Shown here: piece after piece, positions 54,506 to 63,255 of the stretch
Numbering within the stretch: the first letter of the stretch is position 1
Layout of the letters: every line of letters starts with the position of its first letter
Source of the DNA: Actinomycetota bacterium
GTDB lineage: Bacteria > Actinomycetota > Acidimicrobiia > Acidimicrobiales > Ilumatobacteraceae
Assembly: GCA_030645495.1 (NCBI GenBank)
Contig: JAUSLV010000005.1
Location: forward strand, 1 to 64,000
Direction: 5' to 3'
DNA length: 64,000 nt
Notes under the pieces: model-generated
Seen by the model: the letters and a program-made list of their open reading frames with translations, nothing else
Told to the model about the DNA's origin: nothing
Databases searched by the model: none
Made by a program: the position numbers and the translations under genes

Positions 54506-55279
54506 ATGAGCGAACTGGTGCTGCTGGAGCGGCGCGCCGACGGCGTGGCCGTGGTGACGCTGAACAACCCGAAGGTGAACGCGCTGTCGCAGGCGGTGCT
54601 GGCGGCGGTGTACGAGGTGGCGATCGGCCTCACCGAGAACCCTCCCGGCGCGGTCGTGTTCACCGGTGGCGAGCGGCTGTTCGCGGCCGGGGCCGACATC
54701 AGCGAGTTCGGTGATGCAGCACAGGGCGCGGTCATCGGGGCGGGGTTCCACCGTGCGCTGAACGCGGTCGCCGCGATCCCTCGGTTCGTGATCGCCGCCG
54801 TCAGCGGCTACGCGCTCGGCGGCGGCTGCGAGCTCACCATGGCCTGCGACTACCGCATCGCCAGCGAGAAGGCCGTGTTCGGCCAGCCAGAGGTGCTGCT
54901 GGGCGTGGTGCCCGGTGGCGGTGGCACGCAACGCCTGCCGCGTCTGGTGGGCCCCAGCCGGGCCAAGGAGCTGCTGCTCACCGGCCGGCAGGTGAAGGCC
55001 GCCGAAGCGCTGGCCATCGGCCTGTGCGACGAGGTGGTGCCCCACGAGCAGTTGCACGAGCGAGCCCTGGCGTTGGCCGCCGAGGTGGCGCGTGGCGCGC
55101 TGCAGGCGCACGCGCTGATGAAGCGGGCGGTGGATGTCGGGCTGGAGTGCGACCTCGCGTCCGGCCTGGCGCTCGAGCTGGAGGTCTTCGAGGCCGCGTT
55201 CGCCACCGACGACGCCGCCATCGGCGTCGAGTCGTTCCGCACCAACGGCCCCGGCAAGGCGGAGTTCACCGGCAAGTAG
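54506..55279 (+). CDS. Enoyl-CoA hydratase/isomerase family protein
   Basis: 257 residues, crotonase fold. FAAGADISEF (oxyanion loop 1), AVSGYALGGGCELTMACDYR (loop 2 with GGG), and both catalytic glutamates: Glu in LGGGCELTM and Glu in FGQPEVLLGVVPGGGGTQRL. It looks like a true enoyl-CoA hydratase of beta-oxidation rather than an isomerase. TAGGGT lies 7 nt before ATG 54506. Confidence 0.93.
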   Translation: MSELVLLERRADGVAVVTLNNPKVNALSQAVLAAVYEVAIGLTENPPGAVVFTGGERLFAAGADISEFGDAAQGAVIGAGFHRALNAVAAIPRFVIAAVSGYALGGGCELTMACDYRIASEKAVFGQPEVLLGVVPGGGGTQRLPRLVGPSRAKELLLTGRQVKAAEALAIGLCDEVVPHEQLHERALALAAEVARGALQAHALMKRAVDVGLECDLASGLALELEVFEAAFATDDAAIGVESFRTNGPGKAEFTGK

Positions 55280-55451
55280 GTCGTGCGTCGAGGGCGCTGC
55301 GGCCCTCGTTGTGCCACGCACCTTTGCACGATTCCGCGTCATTCAGATTCCGATGACCTGAACGTCGGCTGCGACCGCAGGTGACTCCGGCTGGGCGAAA
55401 GGGAACCTGAAAGCGGCGCGCACGGTGAGTCCGTACACGCCGTGACCACCA

Positions 55452-55806
55452 ATGAGTACGCTCCGAGTCATGGCCTCGTTCGCGACTCGACTGAGGCCGC
55501 TTGCCGTATTCACGCTGGTGGCTGCCGTGTGTGGCGCATGCGATCCGGGGGGCAGGCCACCTCTGCCGGACAACTGGGTTCTTGCTCGCCGACGGCTCAG
55601 AGGTGACCGGGTCGTTTTGGGCTGAGTCCCTTGCCGACGTGCGGCCGGGAGAGTTCGACACGATCGGCGGTTCGGTGCCCCGCGATGGCCTCTGCAATCG
55701 CCAAACCTGGCCCACATACGGCCTCCCCGGAACAGGGGCGACGTTCGGAGTACCTGCCGACACCGTCGTCTCTGACTCCGAGGGTTGCCGGTACGCCCTG
55801 CGCTGA
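55452..55806 (+). pseudogene. Small lipoprotein gene with an apparent frameshift
   Basis: ATG 55452 (or 55470) starts a lipoprotein signal ending in the lipobox VCGAC (RPLAVFTLVAAVCGAC) and DPGGRPPLPDNWV, but this frame stops at 55625. From about nt 55570 the next frame continues as LADGSEVTGSFWAESLADVR up to DTVVSDSEGCRYALR at 55806, with Cys residues and a tidy C-terminus. One base lost or gained around 55565-55600 would join them into a ~117-residue lipoprotein. Either a pseudogene or a sequencing error. The rest of 55280-55925 holds no gene that I can support. Confidence 0.5.
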
Positions 55807-55925
55807 GGTGAACACCAATCAGCGCGGAACAATCGGTGAGATCTGAAAGAGGTGGAATCGGACTGATGGTTCGGGGCCCGGCGGCCGTGACCGAGCTGAC
55901 GGGCGCCACTCACCCCGCCGAAGTC

Positions 55926-58388
55926 TCAGTTGGCCCAGGCGATGAGGCCCAACTCCACCGGGTTCACCAGGTGGGGGTGGCTGGGCATCGCGCGCACGGT
56001 GAGGCCGTAGGGGCCGGCGTCGCCGACCTCGTACTCGGCTTCGAACAGGCCCGGCTCGACGGAGGTGAGGGGCACGATCGCCGGCGTGCCGATGAACTCG
56101 CCGGCCGAGTCGACCGCGCCGTGCAGCACCTGCACGGCGACATCGTGCACGTCGAGGCCATCGATCTCCACGTGGGCGCGCACCGTGCGGCGGTCGCCCT
56201 CGTGGGCGGGCTCGGTGTCGCACTGCACGTCGACGACCTTCACGATCGGCCAGGCCGCGATCACGCGCTGCTTCCACACTGCCAGGTCGCGAGCGGCAGC
56301 GCAGTCGGCAGCGTTCGCCAGATCGCTGCTGGCCGCAGCCGGCTCATAGAGCTGGGTGGTGTAATCGCGCACCATCCGGGCGGCGGTGACGAACGGGCCG
56401 AGCGTGCGCCAGTTGTGCTGCATCTTGTCGATCCAGCCATGGGGCAGGCCGTCCCAACCGCGGTCGTAGAACAGCGGCACGATCTCGCGCTCGAGCAGGC
56501 CGAACAGGCTGGTGGCCTCGCGCTGGTCGCGGCGGCCGAGATCCGGGTCGTCGTCGGCCGAGTTGATCGCCCAGCCGTTCTCGCCGTCGTAGCACTCGTC
56601 CCACCAGCCGTCGAGGATGCTGCAGTTCAGCGCGCCGTTGAGCGCGGCCTTCATGCCGCTGGTGCCGCAGGCCTCGAGCGGACGGCGCGGGTTGTTCAGC
56701 CACACGTCGCAACCGTGGTACATCACGCGGGCGACGGCCATGTCGTAGTCGGGCACGAACACGAAGCGGTGGCCGACATCCAGTTGGCGGGCGAACAGCT
56801 CGATGTCGCGGATCATGTCCTTGCCCGGCTGATCGGCCGGGTGGGCCTTGCCGGCGAACACGAACTGCACGGGCCGATCGGCGCTGAGCAGCAGCTTGCG
56901 CAGACGGTCGGGTTGCGACAACAGCAGCGTGGCTCGCTTGTAGGTGGCGAAGCGGCGGGCGAAGCCGATGGTGAGCGCCTTCGGGTCGAGCAGTGCGTCG
57001 CCCAAGCGTTCGCGCACGAACGACACCAGCTCGGCGCGGCCGGTGGCGCGAGCCCCCCAGATGTCGGCGTGGTCGATGTTGTTGACGCCGGTCCACGACA
57101 AGTGGTCGGCCCCGTCCCACACCGAGCCGACACCCTGCGCGAGGAGGGCGGCCATGTGGTTGCCCACCCAGGTGTGCGCGTGCACGCCATTGGTGATGGC
57201 GCCGATGGGCACTTCCTCCACGGGCACATCGGGCCACATGCCGGCGAACATCTCGCGACTGACCTCACCGTGCAGCTGGGCGACGCCGTTGCTGCGGCCT
57301 GCCAGGCGCAAGCCCATGACCGCCATGTTGAACTTGTCGTCGGGCTCGTCGGTGCGGTGCCCGATCTCCATCAGCTGGTCGAGCGTGATGCCGCACGCCG
57401 CGGCGAAGTCGGTGAAGTACTTGTGCATCAGTTCGCGACTGAAGCGGTCGATGCCGGCCGGAACGGGCGTGTGGGTGGTGAACACACCGCCGGCGCGCAC
57501 CGCCTCGACCGCTTCGGCGAACGTGAAGCCCTTGCCGACGAGCTCGCGGATGCGCTCGAGTGACAGGAAGCCGGCGTGGCCCTCGTTCGTGTGGAACACC
57601 TGCGGCTCGAGGTGCAGCGCGCGCAGGGCGCGCACGCCACCGATGCCCAACACCATCTCTTGGCGCAGGCGGTGCTCGGTGTCGCCTCCGTATAGGCGAT
57701 CGGTGATCTCCTGCGCCTCGGGGCTGTTGCCCTCCACGTTCGTGTCGAGCAGGTACAGCGGCACGCGGCCCACCTGAACTCGCCACACGTTGATCTTCAC
57801 CGTCTCGCCGCCGATGTCGACGGTGACCTGCACCTCGGTGGGGTGCAACGCCAACCCGTGCGGGTCGAGCGGTGGGTAGCGCTCTTCCTGCACGCCGTCG
57901 GCGTTCAGCCGCTGGCGGAAATAGCCCTCGGCGTACAGCAGGCCGACGGCGGTGAGCGGCAGTCCGAGGTCGCTGGCCGCCTTCAGGTGGTCGCCGGCGA
58001 GCACGCCGAGGCCGCCGGAGTACTGCGGCAGCGTCTCGGACAGGCCGAACTCGGGCGAGAAGTAGGCCACGCCACGCAGCGGCGTGTCGGAGCGGCCCTG
58101 GAACCAACGGGTGGTCTCGATCGCATCGGTGAGGCGAGCGGTGGCCGCGCCGACGGCAGCGACGACCTCGGGGTCGGCGGCGAGGCGGGCCCATTGACTG
58201 GCAGTGATGGCCGCCAGCAGGCGCAGCGGATCGCGGCCGGTGGATTCCCACAACTCGGCGTCGAGGCGCTCGAACAGGCGCTGGGTCTCGCGGTCCCACG
58301 TCCAATGCAGGTTGGAGGCCAGCTCTGAAAGCGCTTGCAGAGGCTGGGGAATCGCAGGGATGACATTGAACTCACGAACGGCACGCAC
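55926..58388 (-). CDS. glgP: Alpha-glucan (glycogen) phosphorylase, actinobacterial/archaeal type
   Basis: 820 residues from the GTG complementary to 58386-58388; TATCCT lies 7 nt upstream, and the family begins at this point (RAVREFNVIPAIPQPL). N-terminal DUF3417 domain (SELASNLHWTWDRETQRLF), then VAYFSPEFGLSETLPQYSGG, and the PLP lysine in EACGTSGMKAALNGALN near residue 590. A C-terminal beta-domain ends in PYGLTVRAMPSHPHLVNPVE. It releases glucose-1-P from glycogen or maltodextrin. Confidence 0.96.
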   Translation of the reverse strand: MRAVREFNVIPAIPQPLQALSELASNLHWTWDRETQRLFERLDAELWESTGRDPLRLLAAITASQWARLAADPEVVAAVGAATARLTDAIETTRWFQGRSDTPLRGVAYFSPEFGLSETLPQYSGGLGVLAGDHLKAASDLGLPLTAVGLLYAEGYFRQRLNADGVQEERYPPLDPHGLALHPTEVQVTVDIGGETVKINVWRVQVGRVPLYLLDTNVEGNSPEAQEITDRLYGGDTEHRLRQEMVLGIGGVRALRALHLEPQVFHTNEGHAGFLSLERIRELVGKGFTFAEAVEAVRAGGVFTTHTPVPAGIDRFSRELMHKYFTDFAAACGITLDQLMEIGHRTDEPDDKFNMAVMGLRLAGRSNGVAQLHGEVSREMFAGMWPDVPVEEVPIGAITNGVHAHTWVGNHMAALLAQGVGSVWDGADHLSWTGVNNIDHADIWGARATGRAELVSFVRERLGDALLDPKALTIGFARRFATYKRATLLLSQPDRLRKLLLSADRPVQFVFAGKAHPADQPGKDMIRDIELFARQLDVGHRFVFVPDYDMAVARVMYHGCDVWLNNPRRPLEACGTSGMKAALNGALNCSILDGWWDECYDGENGWAINSADDDPDLGRRDQREATSLFGLLEREIVPLFYDRGWDGLPHGWIDKMQHNWRTLGPFVTAARMVRDYTTQLYEPAAASSDLANAADCAAARDLAVWKQRVIAAWPIVKVVDVQCDTEPAHEGDRRTVRAHVEIDGLDVHDVAVQVLHGAVDSAGEFIGTPAIVPLTSVEPGLFEAEYEVGDAGPYGLTVRAMPSHPHLVNPVELGLIAWAN

Positions 58389-58498
58389 TCTCGCGAGGAT
58401 ACTCGCGAGCACGGCCTCACAACCCTGGGGGTCGGTGCCCAATGCCCTGACCAGGGCCTCCGCGCAAGGATTTCACACGCTCGACGGTTGCTCGACGG

Positions 58499-59653
58499 CT
58501 AGCGATCGGCGAGTGCCACGTCGTACACCTGCACTGTCGCGTCGGCGATCGCGTCCCAGGTGTACGAGCGGCGCAGTAGGTCGGCGGCGTTGGCACGCAG
58601 GCGCTGGGCGGTGGCCGGTTCGGCGATCACCTGGGCGATGCGGTCGGCCAGTTCGTGGTGGTTGCCAGGTTCGAACAGCAGGCCGGCGTCGGTGCCGTCC
58701 ACGATCTCGGCCAGGCCGCCGGTGCGGGCGACGATGGTGGGCGCGCCGGCGGCCATGCCCTCCAGTGCGACGATGCCGAATGGTTCGTACAGCGACGGGA
58801 TCACCACGCACGCAGCGCGTTGCAGCAGCGCGTGCAGTTCGTCGTCGGACACGAATCCGGCGAGCTGAACGATGTCGCTGACACCCTCCATGTCGATGTG
58901 CGTCTGCAGTTCGGGCAGGTAGCTGCCGCGCCCGGCGATCACGCACCGAACACCCGGCAGGCGATGACGCAGCTCGCCGATCGCACGGGCGAGCACGTGG
59001 AAGCCCTTCTCGTACTGGATGCGCCCCCACGCCACCACCAGTGGTTCGTGTTCCGCAGGTGCTGCGCCGGCAACGTTCCAGCGAGCGGTGTCGACGCCGT
59101 TGGGAACCAGGTGCACCTTCTCGGCGGGCAGCTCGAAGCTGGACACCACCTCGCGAACCATGAAGCGCGAGCAGGCGATCACCTCGCGGGCCTGGTACGT
59201 GAGCCACCACTCGATGGCATTGATCGTGCCCGGCACACCGGGGGGCAGGTGGCCGCCGTGGCGGCCGCGTTCGGTGGCGTGGATGGTGGCCACCAGCGGC
59301 ACGCCCAGCAGCGTCTTGAGCGTGTCGCCGGCCCACGCCGTCAGCCAGTCGTGTGCGTGCACCACGTCGGGGTGCCAGTCGCTCAGCTGCGCCGACAGCT
59401 GCACCAGCTGGTGGTTCGCCGAGGCCATCCGTGCCACTAGGTCGTCGTCGGGCAGCCAGGGCAGCGCAGTGTCGGCGCGCAGCACGCGCACGCCATCCAC
59501 CATCGCGTCGGGCGGTACGTCGGGGTGGTGCAGGCTGCACACCACCACCTCGTGGCCGGCTCGTTGCATCGCCCGCGCCAGCCCATCGACATGGGCCGCG
59601 ATTCCGCCCACCACGAGCGGCGGGTACTCCCACGACAGCATCAACACGCGCAC
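58499..59653 (-). CDS. GT4 glycosyltransferase, glycogen/maltose-1-phosphate synthase-like
   Basis: 384 residues from the GTG complementary to 59651-59653; TACGTT lies 6 nt upstream. GT-B fold: MLSWEYPPLVVGGIAAHVDG, HAHDWLTAW, GRIQYEKGFHVLARAIGELR in the C-terminal half, and the nucleotide-sugar motif EPFGIVALEGMAAGAPTIVA. WEYPP...GG openings are seen in GlgA and in mycobacterial GlgM (Rv1212c). Given its neighbours it probably builds glycogen or its maltose-1-P precursor. The exact donor and acceptor are not provable from sequence. Confidence 0.85.
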   Translation of the reverse strand: MRVLMLSWEYPPLVVGGIAAHVDGLARAMQRAGHEVVVCSLHHPDVPPDAMVDGVRVLRADTALPWLPDDDLVARMASANHQLVQLSAQLSDWHPDVVHAHDWLTAWAGDTLKTLLGVPLVATIHATERGRHGGHLPPGVPGTINAIEWWLTYQAREVIACSRFMVREVVSSFELPAEKVHLVPNGVDTARWNVAGAAPAEHEPLVVAWGRIQYEKGFHVLARAIGELRHRLPGVRCVIAGRGSYLPELQTHIDMEGVSDIVQLAGFVSDDELHALLQRAACVVIPSLYEPFGIVALEGMAAGAPTIVARTGGLAEIVDGTDAGLLFEPGNHHELADRIAQVIAEPATAQRLRANAADLLRRSYTWDAIADATVQVYDVALADR

Positions 59654-59736
59654 GCAGCGAACGTAGCAGCGCGACCGTTCTGGCCGAAGCGCAGCGGGTC
59701 GCGTCAACCGTAGGCCGGTGCCGTACCATCGGAGAC

Positions 59737-61605
59737 GTGATCCTTTCCGATCTCGACCTGCACCTGTTCAACGAGGGCACGCACCGGCGGCTGTGGGAGT
59801 GCCTCGGCGCGCAACCGCTCGCCGAGGGTGGCGTCCGGTTCGCAGTGTGGGCACCCAACGCCTCCGCGGTGTATGTGCTGGGCGACTGGAACGAGTGGGG
59901 CGAGGGGTTGCGGCTCGAACCGCAGGCCTCGTCGGGCATCTGGGCCGTGGTGTGCCCCACCGCCCAGCCGGGGCATCGCTACAAATACTCCGTCGCCGAC
60001 GCGGCCGGGCAACACACGATGAAGGCCGACCCGATGGCCCAGCAGACCGAGTGCCCACCGTCCACGGCCAGCGTGGTGCCGTGGCCGGTGCCCTACGAGT
60101 GGGGCGACGGCAGCTGGATGAGCGGCCGGTCGCATGCTCCGGGCACGCCACTGCGCATCTACGAGGTGCACCTCGGCTCGTGGCGCTGGGGTGTCAACGG
60201 CTACCGCGAGATGGGTGAGGCGCTCGCCGACCACGTGTGCGCGATGGGCTTCACCCACGTCGAGCTGATGCCGGTCGCCGAGCACCCCTTCGGTGGCTCG
60301 TGGGGTTACCAGGTCACCGGCTACTACGCGGCCACCGCCCGCTTCGGCACACCGCACGACCTGAAGCACATGATCGACACGCTGCATCGCCGTGGCATCG
60401 GCGTGATCGTCGATTGGGTGCCGGCCCACTTCCCCAAGGACGACTGGAGCCTCGCCCACTTCGACGGTACGGCGCTCTACGAACACTCCGATCCGCGCCA
60501 GGGCGAGCACCCCGACTGGGGCACGCTGGTGTTCAACTACGGCCGCACCGAGGTGCGCAACTTCCTGGTGGCCAACGCGCTGTACTGGCTGCACGAGTTC
60601 CACGTCGATGGCCTGCGCGTCGATGCCGTGGCCAGCATGTTGTACCTCGACTACTCGCGCCCGGTGGGTGGCTGGGTACCGAACCGCGAGGGCGGCCGCG
60701 AGAACCTCGACGCGATCGACTTCCTTCGCGAGCTGAACTCGGTGGTGCAGGTGGAAGCGCCCACAGCGATGATGATCGCCGAGGAGAGCACCGCCTGGCC
60801 GAAGGTGACGCAACCGGTCGAGCACGGCGGCCTGGGGTTCACCCACAAGTGGAACATGGGCTGGATGAACGACACGCTCGGCTACATGGAGCACGACGCG
60901 GTGCACAAGCGGTGGCACCACCGCGAGCTGTCGTTCGGGCTGCTGTACGCGTTCAGCGAGCGGTTCGTGCTGCCGTTCAGCCACGACGAAGTGGTGCACG
61001 GCAAGGGCAGCCTGTTGTCGAAGATGCCCGGCGACGATTGGCAGCGCTTCGCCAACCTGCGTGCGCTGTACGCCTGGATGTGGGCGCAGCCCGGCGCGCC
61101 GTTGTTGTTCATGGGCGCCGAGATCGCGCCGTTCACCGAATGGAACGAGAGCCAGGGCCTGCCGTGGCACCTGCTGGAGCATGCGCCGCACAAGGGTGTG
61201 CTCGAGTTGATCATCGAGCTCAACCGGCTCAGCCGCGAATGGCCGGCGCTCTACGAACGCGACCACGAGCCGATGGGGTTCCAATGGCTCGATGCCGACG
61301 ACGCCGAGCACTCCATGTACGCCCTGTTGCGCTGGGGCTACGCCGGCGGCAAGGCCGTCGCCTGCATCGCCAACTTCACCCCGGTGCCGCGCACCGGCTA
61401 CCGGCTTGGCCTGCCCTGGCCGGGAACGTGGGATGTGCTGCTCGACACCGATTCGCCGGCCTACGGAGGCAGCGGCTTCGGATTCCAGCTCGAACCCCGC
61501 CGCTATGAGGCAACTCCGGATGTGCCGTGGCAAGGCCAGCGCGACTCGATCGTGCTCGACGTGCCGCCGCTCTCGGTGATCTGGTTGGGGTCGTCACGGC
61601 CGTGA
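59737..61605 (+). CDS. glgB: 1,4-alpha-glucan branching enzyme
   Basis: 622 residues, GTG start with TACCAT 7 nt upstream. The N-terminal CBM48 (RFAVWAPNASAVYVLGDWNE) is followed by the GH13 barrel: MPVAEHPFGGSWGYQVTGYY, VDWVPAHFPKD, nucleophile Asp296 in HVDGLRVDAVASML, acid Glu349 in MMIAEESTAW and FSHDEVVHGKGSL. It makes alpha-1,6 branches in glycogen. It lacks the extra N1 domain of long GlgB forms. Its stop overlaps the azlC start, and the GT4 gene is divergent. Confidence 0.96.
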   Translation: MILSDLDLHLFNEGTHRRLWECLGAQPLAEGGVRFAVWAPNASAVYVLGDWNEWGEGLRLEPQASSGIWAVVCPTAQPGHRYKYSVADAAGQHTMKADPMAQQTECPPSTASVVPWPVPYEWGDGSWMSGRSHAPGTPLRIYEVHLGSWRWGVNGYREMGEALADHVCAMGFTHVELMPVAEHPFGGSWGYQVTGYYAATARFGTPHDLKHMIDTLHRRGIGVIVDWVPAHFPKDDWSLAHFDGTALYEHSDPRQGEHPDWGTLVFNYGRTEVRNFLVANALYWLHEFHVDGLRVDAVASMLYLDYSRPVGGWVPNREGGRENLDAIDFLRELNSVVQVEAPTAMMIAEESTAWPKVTQPVEHGGLGFTHKWNMGWMNDTLGYMEHDAVHKRWHHRELSFGLLYAFSERFVLPFSHDEVVHGKGSLLSKMPGDDWQRFANLRALYAWMWAQPGAPLLFMGAEIAPFTEWNESQGLPWHLLEHAPHKGVLELIIELNRLSREWPALYERDHEPMGFQWLDADDAEHSMYALLRWGYAGGKAVACIANFTPVPRTGYRLGLPWPGTWDVLLDTDSPAYGGSGFGFQLEPRRYEATPDVPWQGQRDSIVLDVPPLSVIWLGSSRP

Positions 61606-62297
61606 TGGCGTTGTGGCGCGATCCGCGCCTGCGGCCCGTCTTCGCCGCGTGCGTCACCCTCGGCTTCGCCGTGGGGGTGTTCGCCATCTCGTTCGGCGTC
61701 AGCTCGGTGGCCGCGGGTGCCACCGTCGGTCAGACGTGTGCGCTGTCGCTGCTGGTGTTCACCGGGGCGTCGCAGGTGTCGGCTGTCAGCGTGATCGGCT
61801 CGGGCGGTTCGGCCGCGTCGGCGTTCGGCGGGGCCGCGCTGTTGGCCGCCCGCAACGGCGTGTACGGCCTGGCGATGGCGCCGCACCTGAAGGGCCGCCT
61901 GCCCACCCGCCTGATCGCCGCCCAGCTCACCATCGACGAGTCGACGGCGATGGCGGCTGCACAGGACGACGACGCACACAAGAGTGCCGCCTTCTGGATC
62001 ACCGGGCTGAGCGTGTACCTGTTCTGGAACGTGGGCACGCTGATCGGTGCACTGCTGGGCACCGCCATCGACCCTTCCACGTACGGCCTCGACGCTGCGT
62101 TTCCCGCGGCGTTCGTGGCGATCCTGTTTCCCCTGTTGCGCGAGCGGCGTCCGGCGCTGGCCGCGCTGCTCGGCGGCGCGATCTGCCTCGTGCTGATCCC
62201 GTTCACCCCGGTGGGCGTGCCGATCCTGTGTGCCGCGCTGGCGATCCTGGTGGGTGTGCCGGCGCCGCCCCTGCAGACGGTGCAGGTGGCGCGATGA
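61605..62297 (+). CDS. azlC: AzlC-family branched-chain amino acid exporter subunit
   Basis: 230 residues with about seven membrane helices. AzlC/YgaZ signature: FGVSSVAAGATVGQTCALSL, VFTGASQVSAVSVIGSGGSA, AARNGVYGLAMAPHLKGRL and AQLTIDESTAMAAA. With the small AzlD partner it exports leucine, isoleucine or valine analogues. ATG 61605 overlaps the glgB stop; a GTG one codon upstream is possible. Coupled to azlD by ATGA. Confidence 0.92.
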   Translation: MALWRDPRLRPVFAACVTLGFAVGVFAISFGVSSVAAGATVGQTCALSLLVFTGASQVSAVSVIGSGGSAASAFGGAALLAARNGVYGLAMAPHLKGRLPTRLIAAQLTIDESTAMAAAQDDDAHKSAAFWITGLSVYLFWNVGTLIGALLGTAIDPSTYGLDAAFPAAFVAILFPLLRERRPALAALLGGAICLVLIPFTPVGVPILCAALAILVGVPAPPLQTVQVAR

Positions 62298-62596
62298 GCT
62301 GGAGTTTCGTGTTGCTGTTGTCGGCCACGGCCTACGCGTTCAAGGTGTTGGGCCTGGTGCTGGTGGGCGACCGCACGCTGCCGCCCGTGTTCGAACGCTG
62401 CCTGGCGCTGATCCCCGCGGCGCTGATCGCCGCGATCGTGATGTTGAACACGTTCGCCCACGGCCAGCACCTGCAGATCGATGCCCGCGCCGCCGGTGTG
62501 GGCGCCGCCGTGGTGGCCGCGTGGCGCAAGGCCCCGCTGATCGTGGTGATCGTGATCGGCGCGGCGGTCACCGCGCTGGTGCGCCGGCTCTCCTGA
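62294..62596 (+). CDS. azlD: AzlD-family transporter subunit
   Basis: 100 residues with three or four membrane helices: FVLLLSATAYAFKVLGLVLV, CLALIPAALIAAIVMLNTFA and KAPLIVVIVIGAAVTALVRR. Companion of AzlC. The start overlaps the azlC stop, and it ends next to the convergent MazF gene stop at 62597. Confidence 0.9.
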   Translation: MSWSFVLLLSATAYAFKVLGLVLVGDRTLPPVFERCLALIPAALIAAIVMLNTFAHGQHLQIDARAAGVGAAVVAAWRKAPLIVVIVIGAAVTALVRRLS

Positions 62597-62923
62597 TCAG
62601 CGACAGTCGACGGCTACTTGCAGGGCCGCGCAGAGGTCGGCCATGCGCTGACCACTGAGCGACCCGATGCGGTCGGTGAGCACGGCGACCGACACGTTCT
62701 CCACCGAGTCGAGGTTGGCCGCACATGCCCGCGGCACCGGGTCGGTCGATGGGTCGAGCACTACTTCGCTGGGCAGCCCGCGAATCGTGGTGGTGCACGG
62801 CGCGATCAGGGTGCGGCGCAGGCGCGGGATCGCCGTGTCGCGCGACAACACGACGACAGGTCGGCGGCCGATGTCGGGCAGTTCGCACCACCAGACGTCG
62901 CCGCGCTGGGGCAGGCTGCTCAT
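62597..62923 (-). CDS. MazF/PemK-type endoribonuclease toxin
   Basis: 108 residues from the ATG complementary to 62921-62923. [21 protein letters not shown] is the standard MazF opening, followed by [17 protein letters not shown] with the catalytic Thr and Arg. C-terminal [20 protein letters not shown] is typical. It cuts mRNA at short specific sites. The start overlaps the antitoxin stop (ATGA), so the pair forms one operon with the antitoxin first. Confidence 0.9.
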   Translation of the reverse strand: MSSLPQRGDVWWCELPDIGRRPVVVLSRDTAIPRLRRTLIAPCTTTIRGLPSEVVLDPSTDPVPRACAANLDSVENVSVAVLTDRIGSLSGQRMADLCAALQVAVDCR

Positions 62924-63162
62924 CGGTGGGCCGCTACCGCGTCGTGGAACGAGGCCAGGTCGCCCCACGCGTCGGGTTCGTCGATCGGGTGGGCGTCGTA
63001 CGCCGCGCGATAGGCGGCATCGATCGCAGTGGCGCGCTCGCGGGCCAACAGTGCAGTGAGCGCATCGTCGATGATCAGCGCATCGGTGGCGCCTGGGTGC
63101 AGGGCGCGGACCCTCGTCAGCAGTTCATGGTCCACCGTCGTGCTGATGCGGGTACGAGCCAT
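62920..63162 (-). CDS. Ribbon-helix-helix antitoxin of the MazF pair
   Basis: 80 residues from the ATG complementary to 63160-63162. N-terminal [20 protein letters not shown] is the ribbon and first helix of an RHH domain (ParD/MazE9-like), then [20 protein letters not shown]. The Trp- and Asp-rich C-terminus ([10 protein letters not shown]) should wrap around the toxin. It represses the operon through the nearby palindromes. No other start fits as well. Confidence 0.85.
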   Translation of the reverse strand: MARTRISTTVDHELLTRVRALHPGATDALIIDDALTALLARERATAIDAAYRAAYDAHPIDEPDAWGDLASFHDAVAAHR

Positions 63163-63197
63163 GGCATGACTATGCCACAATCATGCCATAGCCACAA
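63161..63197 (-). promoter_or_regulatory. Promoter and operator of the MazEF-type operon
   Basis: On the minus strand TTGTGG (plus 63192-63197) and CATAGT (63169-63174) are 17 nt apart, with the -10 six nt before the antitoxin start. Over this lies a perfect inverted repeat ATGGCATGA / TCATGCCAT (63161-63169, 63181-63189) and a nested TGGCAT / ATGCCA (63162-63167, 63172-63177). Repressor binding there would block the promoter. Confidence 0.6.
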
Positions 63198-63219
63198 CCG
63201 CTCAATTGAGGAGTCGGAT

Positions 63220-63247
63220 GGAACCCGCACCGGGCGTCGTGCATCGT
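63220..63247 (+). promoter_or_regulatory. Putative ECF-type promoter of the sigma factor gene
   Basis: GGAACC (63220-63225) and CATCGT (63242-63247) are 16 nt apart, resembling the GGAAC-N16-17-CGTT class used by many ECF sigma factors on their own genes. The -10 ends 8 nt before ATG 63256. Confidence 0.4.
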
Positions 63248-63255
63248 TGTGGGTG

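Noticed and set aside
55343-55913. Longer minus-strand genes (188-215 codons) over the 55.3-55.9 kb gap
   Set aside because: Upstream parts are Arg/Pro/Ser-rich shadows; only the last ~40 codons look protein-like, and they are reported as a possible relic.
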